Under the pieces are notes generated by a model. It did no database searches and was not told where the DNA came from. It saw only the letters and a program-made list of their open reading frames with translations. A DNA stretch of 64,000 nt from Idiomarina sp. GTDB taxonomy: Bacteria > Pseudomonadota > Gammaproteobacteria > Enterobacterales > Alteromonadaceae. The translations under genes were made by a program, and so were the position numbers. Of the stretch, positions 48,958 through 57,995 are shown in pieces (position 1 is the stretch's first letter; every line of letters begins with the position of its first letter). The DNA lies in assembly GCA_022565355.1 (NCBI GenBank), contig JAIUMU010000006.1:1-64000 (forward strand), written 5' to 3'.

Positions 48958-49161
48958 ATGGCCCTAGCAGAGGCACAAAAACAGCTAGATGCAGAACTCA
49001 ATAGTTTCTTTATGAAAGATAAGGAAATGATGGGCGAGTGGCTTACATCACACTTGCCCGCGCTCAATGGATTACAGCCAGTGGTTCTCATGGACACAGA
49101 AGACGGTGTTAAAACGCTTCTAAAAATACTTGATGATATGAAGTATGGTGATTTGATTTAA
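48958..49161 (+). CDS. Short protein with ParS/MbcA-type (DUF2384) antitoxin toxin-binding domain
   Basis: EWLTSHLPALNGLQPVVLMDTEDGVKTLLKILDDMKYGDLI resembles the WL..PxPALxGxxPxxLLxTExGxxxVxxxLxRIEYG motif. Confidence 0.65.
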   Translation: MALAEAQKQLDAELNSFFMKDKEMMGEWLTSHLPALNGLQPVVLMDTEDGVKTLLKILDDMKYGDLI

Positions 49162-49389
49162 GTGTAATGTGCGAAAAAATAGTTAATCAAATTAGTCAGT
49201 AATAAACCCAACGGCTCCTTGAGACTATCGTTTTCAACTGTAAAATCCATCTAGGCATACTAATGCCTTACCAATCGAGTAATAACAGTGTTACCAAGAT
49301 AAAACTCATCGATGGAATGACTCTAGTTCTATGAGTGAACATCTATACGCGCTATTTATTGAGCGAATCTTAACTTCGCCGATTACTTG

Positions 49390-49665
49390 TTAGTGATACC
49401 CCATAGTTTGTTGGGCTTCATCTAGATAAGTGAAAATCAGGTCTGTTGCGGTAGCACTTAAGGGCTCGTCTTCATCGAAGTGGCTTTGCGCTTCCTTAAG
49501 CATTAAATGGGTATCTGGATGAGCGGCGAGGAAATCTTGTATCGCCGTAATATCGATGTTCTTGGGTATCATTCGGCCAATGGCTACTTCGCCGTTGCTC
49601 CACAGTTGAAAATGGTCTCGAATGTATTCGAGGCTAAAAACTTCTTTAAATAAATCCTTATTCAT
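49390..49665 (-). CDS. Hypothetical 91-aa protein
   Basis: Intact ORF with upstream ggag RBS: MNKDLFKEVFSLEYIRDHFQLWSNGEVAIG... Confidence 0.5.
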   Translation of the reverse strand: MNKDLFKEVFSLEYIRDHFQLWSNGEVAIGRMIPKNIDITAIQDFLAAHPDTHLMLKEAQSHFDEDEPLSATATDLIFTYLDEAQQTMGYH

Positions 49666-49948
49666 GTTGCTCTCCTTACGTTATTTCTAGTCTTTAGTTT
49701 GTTCATTTTAGTTTTGATGCGCTATAAATATTACCGCTATTTGGAGCTATGCAAAAGATGATGCATTGGTGTCGAGATTTGGGCGTTTAACGTGTGCCGT
49801 TTTCAATTAGCCCCGCAATCCACCCATCGACTTCCGGTTTTGCCCAAACCTCTGCGATTCAGTAAGAGGATATTATGGTGAAACCCGCTATCGAAAGTAT
49901 CAGATAACACTTCGCTCAATCAGTTCATACAGAAGCGCTTAGGACACT

Positions 49949-51319
49949 TTAGAATATTGAAAACACTTCATGTCGAAATTGACCATCTAGCCTGAAGAGC
50001 AGCGGGGCTAATTCTTGAGAAGTCCCGGGCATTGAGTCATCGATATCCGGAAACTCGATTTCCAATTCACTCTCCGTTGATTTTGCAGACTCTACGTCAT
50101 TGTCAGGACAAGTGTCTTCCAGATTAATATTGATTTGAGTTCTGATATCCATACTCTCTATTAATTTGCACTTGTGATCAGGTATGTCAACTTGAATTCG
50201 CTCTGCAAACGAAAGTAGTTGAGACTCAGCAAAAGTATACAACCAGCCACTTTTGTTATCGACTGCAGGGATTGTACGAAGAACACGGCCTAAAACTTGC
50301 CGGAAAAACAATTCTGTTTTTATCGTACTAAGATGAACGCAAAGCCGCAAACGTGGTATGTCAGTGCCCTCAGAAACCATTGAAATGCTCACAATCCATT
50401 GCGTGTTATCTTCTCGAAATCGTTCGATTATTCTATCTGGATTGAGTTCTTGATAGGTTACCAATACTGCCGTTTGTTGATATTGCTGCCTGAGTAATTT
50501 GATGATTCGTTGCGCGTGCCCTATGGATTTGGCAACGACTAGGCCTCCTGCATCGGGATGAAACATCCTTACAGAGGCGAGTTTAGAAACAGCTTGTTTC
50601 AGTATGTGATTCAAAGCCTCAGTATTGTCCAATAAGTCAGCATATCGAATATCAGAATTTTCAAGTGCGTCAGAGATAGAGCAATAGCTTTCACTCTCTA
50701 CTCGCAGGCAACTATTATCAAATAAACGAATTTCGGGCGCGCGGCAAACTCCATCACGTACTGCTTGAGCTAGCCCATACGTGTAATCACATGCTACTCG
50801 CCAATCAGGTTCGATATAGCGTGCGAGCGTAATCGGTGCGTTATCACTCCGCCATGGCGTTCCTGTCATGGATAGAATAAAAGAAGCTTTGTCTTTAAGC
50901 TTTGTCAGAATCTCTCTACCCCAAGAATTTGCCAGCGCTTCAACGGATCCGCCTGCATGATGTATTTCATCAAAAACTAATAGGACCCGATGATTACTGA
51001 GAATCTGCCAATTTTTCGAGTTATTCATGGCCAGGAACTGATACGTATACACCGCACCCACATCGCCGATAAAGCCATCCATGCCACGCCCAAGAATACT
51101 AGAGAAAGTTTCAGCTATTGCCTTGGTTACTGTTTTGGATGGCGCAAAACAAATAACATGATCTATCTGGCCATTATCTAGCAAGGTTTTTGCTAGAAAT
51201 GCCGCCATAACTGTTTTACCAGCTCCCGGAGTCGCCAGAGCAAGATAGTTCTTTTGCCCTAAAGAAAAAGCTGTTTTAGCTGATTTAACGCAATCCAGTT
51301 GCCATGAGCGGAGCTTCAT
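49949..51319 (-). CDS. Superfamily II DEAD/DEAH helicase
   Basis: LATPGAGKTVMAAFLA (motif I), LVFDEIHHAGGS (motif II), LSMTGTPWRSDN (motif III), FFRQVLGRVLRT (motif VI). Confidence 0.88.
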   Translation of the reverse strand: MKLRSWQLDCVKSAKTAFSLGQKNYLALATPGAGKTVMAAFLAKTLLDNGQIDHVICFAPSKTVTKAIAETFSSILGRGMDGFIGDVGAVYTYQFLAMNNSKNWQILSNHRVLLVFDEIHHAGGSVEALANSWGREILTKLKDKASFILSMTGTPWRSDNAPITLARYIEPDWRVACDYTYGLAQAVRDGVCRAPEIRLFDNSCLRVESESYCSISDALENSDIRYADLLDNTEALNHILKQAVSKLASVRMFHPDAGGLVVAKSIGHAQRIIKLLRQQYQQTAVLVTYQELNPDRIIERFREDNTQWIVSISMVSEGTDIPRLRLCVHLSTIKTELFFRQVLGRVLRTIPAVDNKSGWLYTFAESQLLSFAERIQVDIPDHKCKLIESMDIRTQININLEDTCPDNDVESAKSTESELEIEFPDIDDSMPGTSQELAPLLFRLDGQFRHEVFSIF

Positions 51320-51831
51320 GAGCCAAGTTCTTGTATGGCACTTTCTAATGCCGTTACTCTTCCTTGTAGCCTTACCGCTCTCTCTTTAGCTCCCTGATAA
51401 CTATTTTGTAGTATTGGGGTTAGTTGAGGAAATTGATGAGATAACTCTTGGTACTCCTTTACCTCTGCACTGTGCGCGGCTAGCTCACTACTATAATCAG
51501 AGAGTTTTTGCATTAAAGTGCGTTTAATCTCGGGCATTGCTGTTTCAGTTTTCATGCCATCGTTGGATGCAGGTTGGGCGGCAAGCCCTAGCTTTTGGCA
51601 ACCCAGTGGCGTAATCGCATAAAGATTCTTACGGTTATTTTTTTCGTTAACGTGGCATTCCAAGTATCCGTCTTGCTTAAGGCCCCAAATATATTTGTAT
51701 ACGTTTGAGTGCAGTTGCTTATGCGTCATAGAAGGGTATGAGCTCTTACAAATTTCTCTCACCTCATTCACATCAAATTTCCGGTCAGAAATACTACAAA
51801 TTGCTTCAATTACTATTTTGCGAAAAGACAC
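51316..51831 (-). CDS. Winged-helix plus coiled-coil protein, operonic with the SF2 helicase
   Basis: N-terminal wHTH-like segment (MTHKQLHSNVYKYIWGLKQDGYLECHVNEKNNRKNLYAITPLGCQKLG), C-terminal coiled coil; 4-bp overlap with the helicase gene. Confidence 0.7.
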   Translation of the reverse strand: MSFRKIVIEAICSISDRKFDVNEVREICKSSYPSMTHKQLHSNVYKYIWGLKQDGYLECHVNEKNNRKNLYAITPLGCQKLGLAAQPASNDGMKTETAMPEIKRTLMQKLSDYSSELAAHSAEVKEYQELSHQFPQLTPILQNSYQGAKERAVRLQGRVTALESAIQELGS

Positions 51832-51944
51832 TTATGACTGTCTCCATTTGAGGGGTTACGTCAATACTTAGGAATCCTAAGTATATAGGATGTTTTATTC
51901 GGGTGACAATCAAATCATCATAAATCAAACAAGATGAAGAAAAA

Positions 51945-52265
51945 TTGCACATCGAGCACCCATTTCCTCAACGCCTCCGACATGCTAGGCTCGCGGTCAA
52001 ATTGAGCCAGCGAGAACTTGGTATAAAAATCGGGCTAGATGCAAGCTCCGCAAGCAGCAGGATGAATCATTATGAGAAAGGTCGACATGTGCCGGATTAC
52101 TCGCTTGCTTGCAAGATTGCGAATGTTCTCAAGGTTCCTGTAGCCTACTTTTATTGTGACCAAGAGACAGACGCGCTGAGACTTTTAAAACTCGCGAAAC
52201 TTGATCAGAATGGGCTCACTTTAATAGATGAGATACTGGAACGCTCTACCCCTAAATCTTCTTGA
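51945..52265 (+). CDS. XRE-family HTH transcriptional regulator (TTG start likely)
   Basis: FPQRLRHARLAVKLSQRELGIKIGLDASSASSRMNHYEKGRHVPDYSLACKIANVLKVPVAYFY. Confidence 0.85.
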   Translation: MHIEHPFPQRLRHARLAVKLSQRELGIKIGLDASSASSRMNHYEKGRHVPDYSLACKIANVLKVPVAYFYCDQETDALRLLKLAKLDQNGLTLIDEILERSTPKSS

Positions 52266-52661
52266 TAGCGCTGAGACGTTTGGTTTGCTAGTTGTAAGAG
52301 CTATTCAAGCATCAAGTGAACTACCTTCTCTTAATCAAACCCATTCGTATTAAATTCTTATTCTCAATACATAGCACTTGCTAAAATTGCCTTTGGACTT
52401 TCGGTAACGGAAACTGAAGAGTAAGCGCACTAATTCTTGAAATATATTTGTGTTTTCGTGCTGCGGATGTAACATTAATTTTTCTGGAAAAAATGCAGCG
52501 TTTTCTGTTTGTAGCCTGCAAAATCTCAAAAGAATTAGCGTTTTCTGGAAAGTGCCCGTAATGCACCAATTATGGCGGTTCCCAGAGATTATCAAGAGTC
52601 AACGTGTGGGGGTAACTAAGTACCTTACGGTAATCGCCCAAGCAAATATCTCGTAGCTTCC

Positions 52662-52686
52662 ATAGGGCGCGTAGCTCGCGCCCTAT
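52662..52686. repeat. Perfect 10-bp-arm hairpin at the right island margin
   Basis: atagggcgcg tagct cgcgccctat. Confidence 0.85.
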
Positions 52687-52738
52687 GATTTCACTTCCCA
52701 TGTATCATTCTACAAGTATATAATCGCGAAACTTCAAC

Positions 52739-52756
52739 GCTTACCGGCCGGTAAGC
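52739..52756. repeat. 18-bp perfect palindrome
   Basis: gcttaccggccggtaagc. Confidence 0.9.
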
Positions 52757-52839
52757 CGCTTGATGGTCAATGTGGTGCATTAAATGTTGCTCCGTATGGG
52801 CTCACCTAGAGCCTTAGTTGGGTGTTGAGTACAAATTCC

Positions 52840-53187
52840 ATGAGTTTAGTGAATCCTTGTGTATCTTGTGGCGCATGTTGCGCTACCTTTCGGGTATCGT
52901 TTTATTGGGCAGAGGGAGATGATTCTGCGGGTGGCTACGTGCCCAATGAGCTTACCGAGCAAATAACGCCATATCATCGTTGTATGCAGGGAACCAATGC
53001 ACGCGCGCCGCGATGCGTAGCATTACAGGGTGAGATAGGCGGTAACATCAGTTGTAGTATTTACGAAAATAGGCCAAGCCCTTGTCGAGAATTTGCTATC
53101 AGCGTTGCTGGGTCTAATCCCGCTTGCGATAAAGCGCGCGCTAAATATGGTTTAGCAGCCTTGATAACTATTCAAGAAGTGGCTTAA
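52840..53187 (+). CDS. YkgJ-family cysteine-cluster protein
   Basis: [25 protein letters not shown]...[14 protein letters not shown]. Confidence 0.88.
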   Translation: MSLVNPCVSCGACCATFRVSFYWAEGDDSAGGYVPNELTEQITPYHRCMQGTNARAPRCVALQGEIGGNISCSIYENRPSPCREFAISVAGSNPACDKARAKYGLAALITIQEVA

Positions 53188-53277
53188 TTAGGTTATTGTG
53201 TAAGGTATCTATTTGCGTAACAATTAAGCAACAATAACAATAATAAAGCCTTTTAACGAACAACAGGAATCTCGATT

Positions 53278-54378
53278 ATGAAACTTATGCTTCGTGCGTT
53301 ACTAGTAGCATCGCTAACACTGCCCGTTATGCTTGCGCCGCCAACTGCGGGTGCATTTATGCAGAATCAAGCCAATGAAGCACAAAATTTCACTAATGGC
53401 TTAGCGTTAATTCAGAATGAGCAACATGCTGAGGCATTTGATGTATTTGCAACCTTATTGCCCTTGGGCAGTGGTGATGCGGCATACCTGATGGGCATGA
53501 TGAAAATTGAAGAGCTGGGCGTAGATTATGATCCAGTAGGTTCGTTAGCTTTATTGAAAGCGGCGCATGAATGGGGTGCAAGAAGCGCGGCAGACGTTAT
53601 TGCCCAAATTGAGCCTCATTTATCCGCGGAAGAGTTAGCGCAAGCAGAACAACAGAGCGCGCAATATCTGGACGCACTGCAGATTTCGTTCCGAAATGAG
53701 CGCTTTGCAGGTGAGGCTATCAGCCGAGAAGCAACCCGAAGAGCACAACCAGAGTTTCCTGAGCGGCATATTCACGAAGGTAATCACGGTTGGATGGATT
53801 TAATTCTAGGAATCGATTCGCGGGGCCGCATTATGGCGGCGCAGCCACTGAATAATGCCGATCGAGGGCATGTTCGTGCATTTAATCAAGTAGCTCCGCG
53901 CTGGCGTTTTGAGCCAAACGATTCCGTTACCATTCAAACCCTGCGCTTTAACTACACGATTGAACCGCAAAATGAAGAAGAACTGATTGCAGACATCCAG
54001 CAAGGCTTCAATAATTCGCTGCAGCTTGCCAATGCTGGTGTTACTGAGCAGCAAATGCGCTTAGGCGGTTTAACCCAATATTGGTTGGAGCACGAACCTG
54101 AAGCTGCAGATCGCCTTCCTACCGCGCAGTACTGGTATGAACGTGCTGCCCGCAACGGCAATGTATTAGCCCAGCGCTACCTAGCAATTAACGAAGCACA
54201 TGTAGAATGGGCGGAGTATTTAATTGCAAAAGGTGATTTAGATGTAATGGTGTGGCATGGTATGCGGCTTGTAACTGAAACTGATGATGCCGAACAACAA
54301 GCGCGTGGCAAAAAACTTATTGATGATGCTGGCCGAGCTGGCCATCAAGTAGCGCGGGATTTCTTACGGCACATCTAA
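53278..54378 (+). CDS. Hypothetical secreted protein with Sel1/TPR-like and TonB-C-like regions
   Basis: Signal peptide MKLMLRALLVASLTLPVMLAPPTAGA; AAYLMGMMKIEELGVDYDPVGSLALLKAAHEWGARSAADVI; WYERAARNGNVLAQRYLA. Confidence 0.6.
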   Translation: MKLMLRALLVASLTLPVMLAPPTAGAFMQNQANEAQNFTNGLALIQNEQHAEAFDVFATLLPLGSGDAAYLMGMMKIEELGVDYDPVGSLALLKAAHEWGARSAADVIAQIEPHLSAEELAQAEQQSAQYLDALQISFRNERFAGEAISREATRRAQPEFPERHIHEGNHGWMDLILGIDSRGRIMAAQPLNNADRGHVRAFNQVAPRWRFEPNDSVTIQTLRFNYTIEPQNEEELIADIQQGFNNSLQLANAGVTEQQMRLGGLTQYWLEHEPEAADRLPTAQYWYERAARNGNVLAQRYLAINEAHVEWAEYLIAKGDLDVMVWHGMRLVTETDDAEQQARGKKLIDDAGRAGHQVARDFLRHI

Positions 54379-54398
54379 ATTCGATCATGGAGTAGTAA

Positions 54399-55163
54399 AT
54401 GAAGTACATGAAGCGAACTGCGCTAGCAATTTTTTTAGGTTTAGGGCTGCAAAGCGCAGTGGCTGAAGAGTTACCTGGCCCGATTCAAATGTTAGCCGAT
54501 CAGGGCTTAACCATAGTAGGTAAGTTTGCCGCTCCAGGCGGTTTGCAAGGCTATGCTGCAGAGTTTCAAGGGCGTGCCATATCGCTTTATTTAACGGCAG
54601 ATGGCGAGCATGTAATGATCGGTAACTTGGTGAATTCAGCTGGCGATGATATCGCCGCAGAACCATTGTACGAATTGGTTACCGGCCCTTCATTAGAGAA
54701 TGCTTGGACACAGTTTGAAAGAGCTACATTACTGCAAGATGGTAATCCTGATGCGCCACGTATTATTTACACCATGACAGACCCGAACTGCCCTTACTGC
54801 CATCGTTTACGTGAAGCTGCAGAGCCTTGGGTAGCCGCGGGTAAAGTGCAGTTACGCCATTTAATGGTGGGCATTATTCGCGAAGAAAGCCCTACGCAGG
54901 CGGCCGCAATTATGGGCTCACCGGATCCTGCCGCCGCGTTAGCGGAGCATGTTTCGCGCCGCAACCGCGGTGGTATTGAAGCGATACCGCGTTTTGTAAG
55001 AATTGGCGAGCCGATTATCCGTGAAAACCACCGCATTATGCGTGAGCTGAACTTAAGTGCAACGCCTGTTACTTACTTTCGCGATGAAAATAACCACGTA
55101 CAAATGATTCGTGGCATGCCGCGGCCAGAACAATTCGAAGCGATTTTTGGCCCAAGGCCTTAA
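54399..55163 (+). CDS. dsbG: Thiol:disulfide interchange protein DsbG/DsbC-like
   Basis: TMTDPNCPYCHRLREAAEPWVAAGKVQLRHLMVGII; CPYC motif. Confidence 0.85.
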   Translation: MKYMKRTALAIFLGLGLQSAVAEELPGPIQMLADQGLTIVGKFAAPGGLQGYAAEFQGRAISLYLTADGEHVMIGNLVNSAGDDIAAEPLYELVTGPSLENAWTQFERATLLQDGNPDAPRIIYTMTDPNCPYCHRLREAAEPWVAAGKVQLRHLMVGIIREESPTQAAAIMGSPDPAAALAEHVSRRNRGGIEAIPRFVRIGEPIIRENHRIMRELNLSATPVTYFRDENNHVQMIRGMPRPEQFEAIFGPRP

Positions 55164-55675
55164 GGCTTAGATTTTTGGATTTGCTGGTGAATACTATTCA
55201 GCTGCAGCAATGCAGCTGAGCCATACCAAAGTTTATATTCTAGTTCAAAAACGCCAGCTTGAATGGCGGGGTCTAATCCCGCTAATTCTTGTGCATCTTC
55301 AATACTTGATACATTAAATAAATAGATGCCGCGCTCGGCACCACCATCGATAAAGGGTCCGGCCATTAATAATGAACCAGCTTCCGCCAGTTCATTAATG
55401 GTTTCCATGTGTTGGCGCTGTAACCGAGCGCGTTCAGTTTGGCTTAGTTCTTGCGCTGGACCGGTTCTAAGTATTGCCAAAACATAAACCCGCATTCCAT
55501 ACTGATCTGCGCCAAATTCAGCTGCCAAAGATGGATTATAGCTATTTATTTCCGCTCGGCTTTGTTGCTCACCAGTATATATATCGTTGTTGATAGGCTC
55601 ATCCGCAGGGGTTTGTGCGCATGCAGCTATTACAAGCGTTGAAGCGGCTAGTAAGGCAAGTTTAGAACACCGCAT
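55160..55675 (-). CDS. YciI-like domain lipoprotein
   Basis: [21 protein letters not shown] lipobox; [38 protein letters not shown]. Confidence 0.75.
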   Translation of the reverse strand: MRCSKLALLAASTLVIAACAQTPADEPINNDIYTGEQQSRAEINSYNPSLAAEFGADQYGMRVYVLAILRTGPAQELSQTERARLQRQHMETINELAEAGSLLMAGPFIDGGAERGIYLFNVSSIEDAQELAGLDPAIQAGVFELEYKLWYGSAALLQLNSIHQQIQKSKP

Positions 55676-56378
55676 TATGGTACACCTGTTGAACATCATC
55701 GCAATCTTCTAGCATGGTTAGCAGGCGCTCCATCATAGGTAAATCGTCTGCTGGAATTTCCATTGATGTTTGCGGAACAAATTGAATTTCATCTACTGCA
55801 AACTCGATGTTCGGAAATGCATCTAGCAAGGCCTGCTTGGTTTTTGCGTACTCGGTGTGCGGTGCAAACACGGTAATATTGCCGTTTTCACACTCTACAT
55901 CAGTAACATCTACGTCTGCTTCCATAAGTGCTTCGAGCACGCTATCTTCATCATCGCCTGCAAAACCAAAAATAGCGCAGTGATCAAACATGTGAGAAAC
56001 CGAACCTGGGGCACCAAGCTTCGCTTTACTCTTGGTAAAGCAGTTTCGTACATCACCAATGGTGCGGTTAGCGTTATCAGTAAGGCACTCAACAATCACC
56101 ATACAGTTACCGGGGCCAAACCCTTCGTACCGGGCCGGAACATAATCTTCACCACCAACGCCACTTGCTTTCTCCAGTGCATTGGCAATTACGTGGGCAG
56201 GCACTTGATCTTTGCGAGCGCGATCAATGAGCCCGCGCAGTGATAAATTAGCATCCGGATCGGTACCGCCAGATTTCGCAACTACATAGATTTCTCGGCC
56301 ATACTTGCTATACACCTTACTTTTGGCAGTGGCTGTTTTAGCAATGGATTCTTTTCGGTTTTGATAGGCGCGGCCCAT
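55662..56378 (-). CDS. YebC/PmpR-family protein (YeeN-type paralogue)
   Basis: [51 protein letters not shown]...; [28 protein letters not shown]. Confidence 0.9.
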   Translation of the reverse strand: MGRAYQNRKESIAKTATAKSKVYSKYGREIYVVAKSGGTDPDANLSLRGLIDRARKDQVPAHVIANALEKASGVGGEDYVPARYEGFGPGNCMVIVECLTDNANRTIGDVRNCFTKSKAKLGAPGSVSHMFDHCAIFGFAGDDEDSVLEALMEADVDVTDVECENGNITVFAPHTEYAKTKQALLDAFPNIEFAVDEIQFVPQTSMEIPADDLPMMERLLTMLEDCDDVQQVYHNAVF

Positions 56379-56459
56379 AACATACTTCCGTTTAAGTTGG
56401 TTGAGTGCGGCTGCATGCGGCCGCATTCAATAAATAATTGGCAAAAGATGCGCTGAATT

Positions 56460-57752
56460 CTACCGCTGTGCTTGCAACTGCTCAAGCACTTCGGGCGACA
56501 CACTTTTTAAATGTAGATCGCGTTGCGGGTACGGAATCGTAATTCCGTGTTCTTTGAAGGTTTTCCAGATCGCCATGCGGATGGCGGAACGTACATTTTC
56601 AAAACCATTTTCTGGATCGGAAATCCAAAAGCGAAGCTCCAAAGTGATGCCGCTATCAGCAAACTCCATGAGCCAAGCATTCGGTTCTGGAGTTTTTAAC
56701 ACTCGCTCTGAGGCAAATGCGCATGGTTTCATAAGCTCAATGGCTTTTTCTGGATCGCTATCATAGCTAATATCCACACTTACGCTAATGCGAACGTCTC
56801 GATCAGAATAACTCCAGTTAATTACATCAGACGTAATAAGATTTTCATTTGGAATCAGCGTATCAACACCGGAACGATTGCGCAGTACTATGTAGCGGGC
56901 CTTTAATTCTTGCACCCAACCAAACTCATTGCCGATGGTTACTACATCGCCGGGCTTGATAGAGCGATCCATAATCACAATAAAGCCGCTAATAAAATTT
57001 GCGGCAATCCGTTGCAGGCCGAAACCTAAACCAACCCCCAACGCACCGCCGAACACTGCAAATGTGGATAAATCAAAGCCTACGGAACTCAATACGATAA
57101 CAACGGCAACAGTAACCACCGCAAACTTAATGAATTTAATGAGCCCAACACGAGTGCTAGCATTTAGCGCTTTCGTTTCTGCTAAGCGTGATTCAATTAG
57201 GTGGGTAATCCAACCTGAAATCGTAAGAGCGATCAGAATAAGTACTAACAGCTTCAAACCAGAAAGTAGTGAGAGCCGGAAATCGCCAATATTCGCACCA
57301 ACAGAATCAAGAGCAGCCATCGCTTGCGGTAACACCCCAAGTAAATGCATGCCAACGATTACCCAAATCGTTGCCGCAATGAAGCTTTCCGAGGCCTTCA
57401 GTAAAGGGCCGCCTTTAATGCTTTTACGCAGGAAATAAACGATAAATCGAATTGCTGCAAATGAGAAAAGCAATGCTACGGCAACATCAAGAATTGGCGT
57501 GCCTTGCCAACTTGCCAAAGCAACTTGGCCGAGCCATACCACAAGAAGCATACTCATTGGCCATGCTAGGCGCTCTATGGAACGAATAGCGAACTGCCGC
57601 AAACCTTTACTTTGGCTGCCGCTATCACCGAGTTTTTGGATTAACCGCCGGCGGGTAATCATGCCTACCAATACTGCAACTAATAACACCGCCCACTCGG
57701 GTAGTGTTTGCATACTGAACACTTGTTGCAAGGTAGATAAAACGAATTCCAT
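56460..57752 (-). CDS. MscS-family mechanosensitive ion channel
   Basis: FGGALGVGLGFGLQRIAANFISGFIVIMDRSIKPGDVVTIGNEFGWVQELKARYIVLRNRSGVDTLIPNENLI. Confidence 0.93.
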   Translation of the reverse strand: MEFVLSTLQQVFSMQTLPEWAVLLVAVLVGMITRRRLIQKLGDSGSQSKGLRQFAIRSIERLAWPMSMLLVVWLGQVALASWQGTPILDVAVALLFSFAAIRFIVYFLRKSIKGGPLLKASESFIAATIWVIVGMHLLGVLPQAMAALDSVGANIGDFRLSLLSGLKLLVLILIALTISGWITHLIESRLAETKALNASTRVGLIKFIKFAVVTVAVVIVLSSVGFDLSTFAVFGGALGVGLGFGLQRIAANFISGFIVIMDRSIKPGDVVTIGNEFGWVQELKARYIVLRNRSGVDTLIPNENLITSDVINWSYSDRDVRISVSVDISYDSDPEKAIELMKPCAFASERVLKTPEPNAWLMEFADSGITLELRFWISDPENGFENVRSAIRMAIWKTFKEHGITIPYPQRDLHLKSVSPEVLEQLQAQR

Positions 57753-57995
57753 TATGGAATAGCTCCTGTTGAAAACAACATCTATACAAGAATGTGTTGG
57801 GATTGTTTCGCCTAATGCATTAATAATGTACTAAATCTTTCTACAGTGCCAGAGCTCAAATCGCTAGATGAAAAGTAGCAAGCAGAGATTATTAAGAGGT
57901 ATTTTTGAGTGTTTTCTGGATATTTAATCGCCAATTTGGTAACAATGCGGTAATATACAACTCAGTAATGCTAGCCCAAAACGAGAATAAAAAAG

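Noticed and set aside
52450-52560. Recurrent 'gcgttttctg' / 'ttttctggaa' motifs
   Set aside because: Only two to three irregular copies, no regular spacing; not a CRISPR or tandem array.
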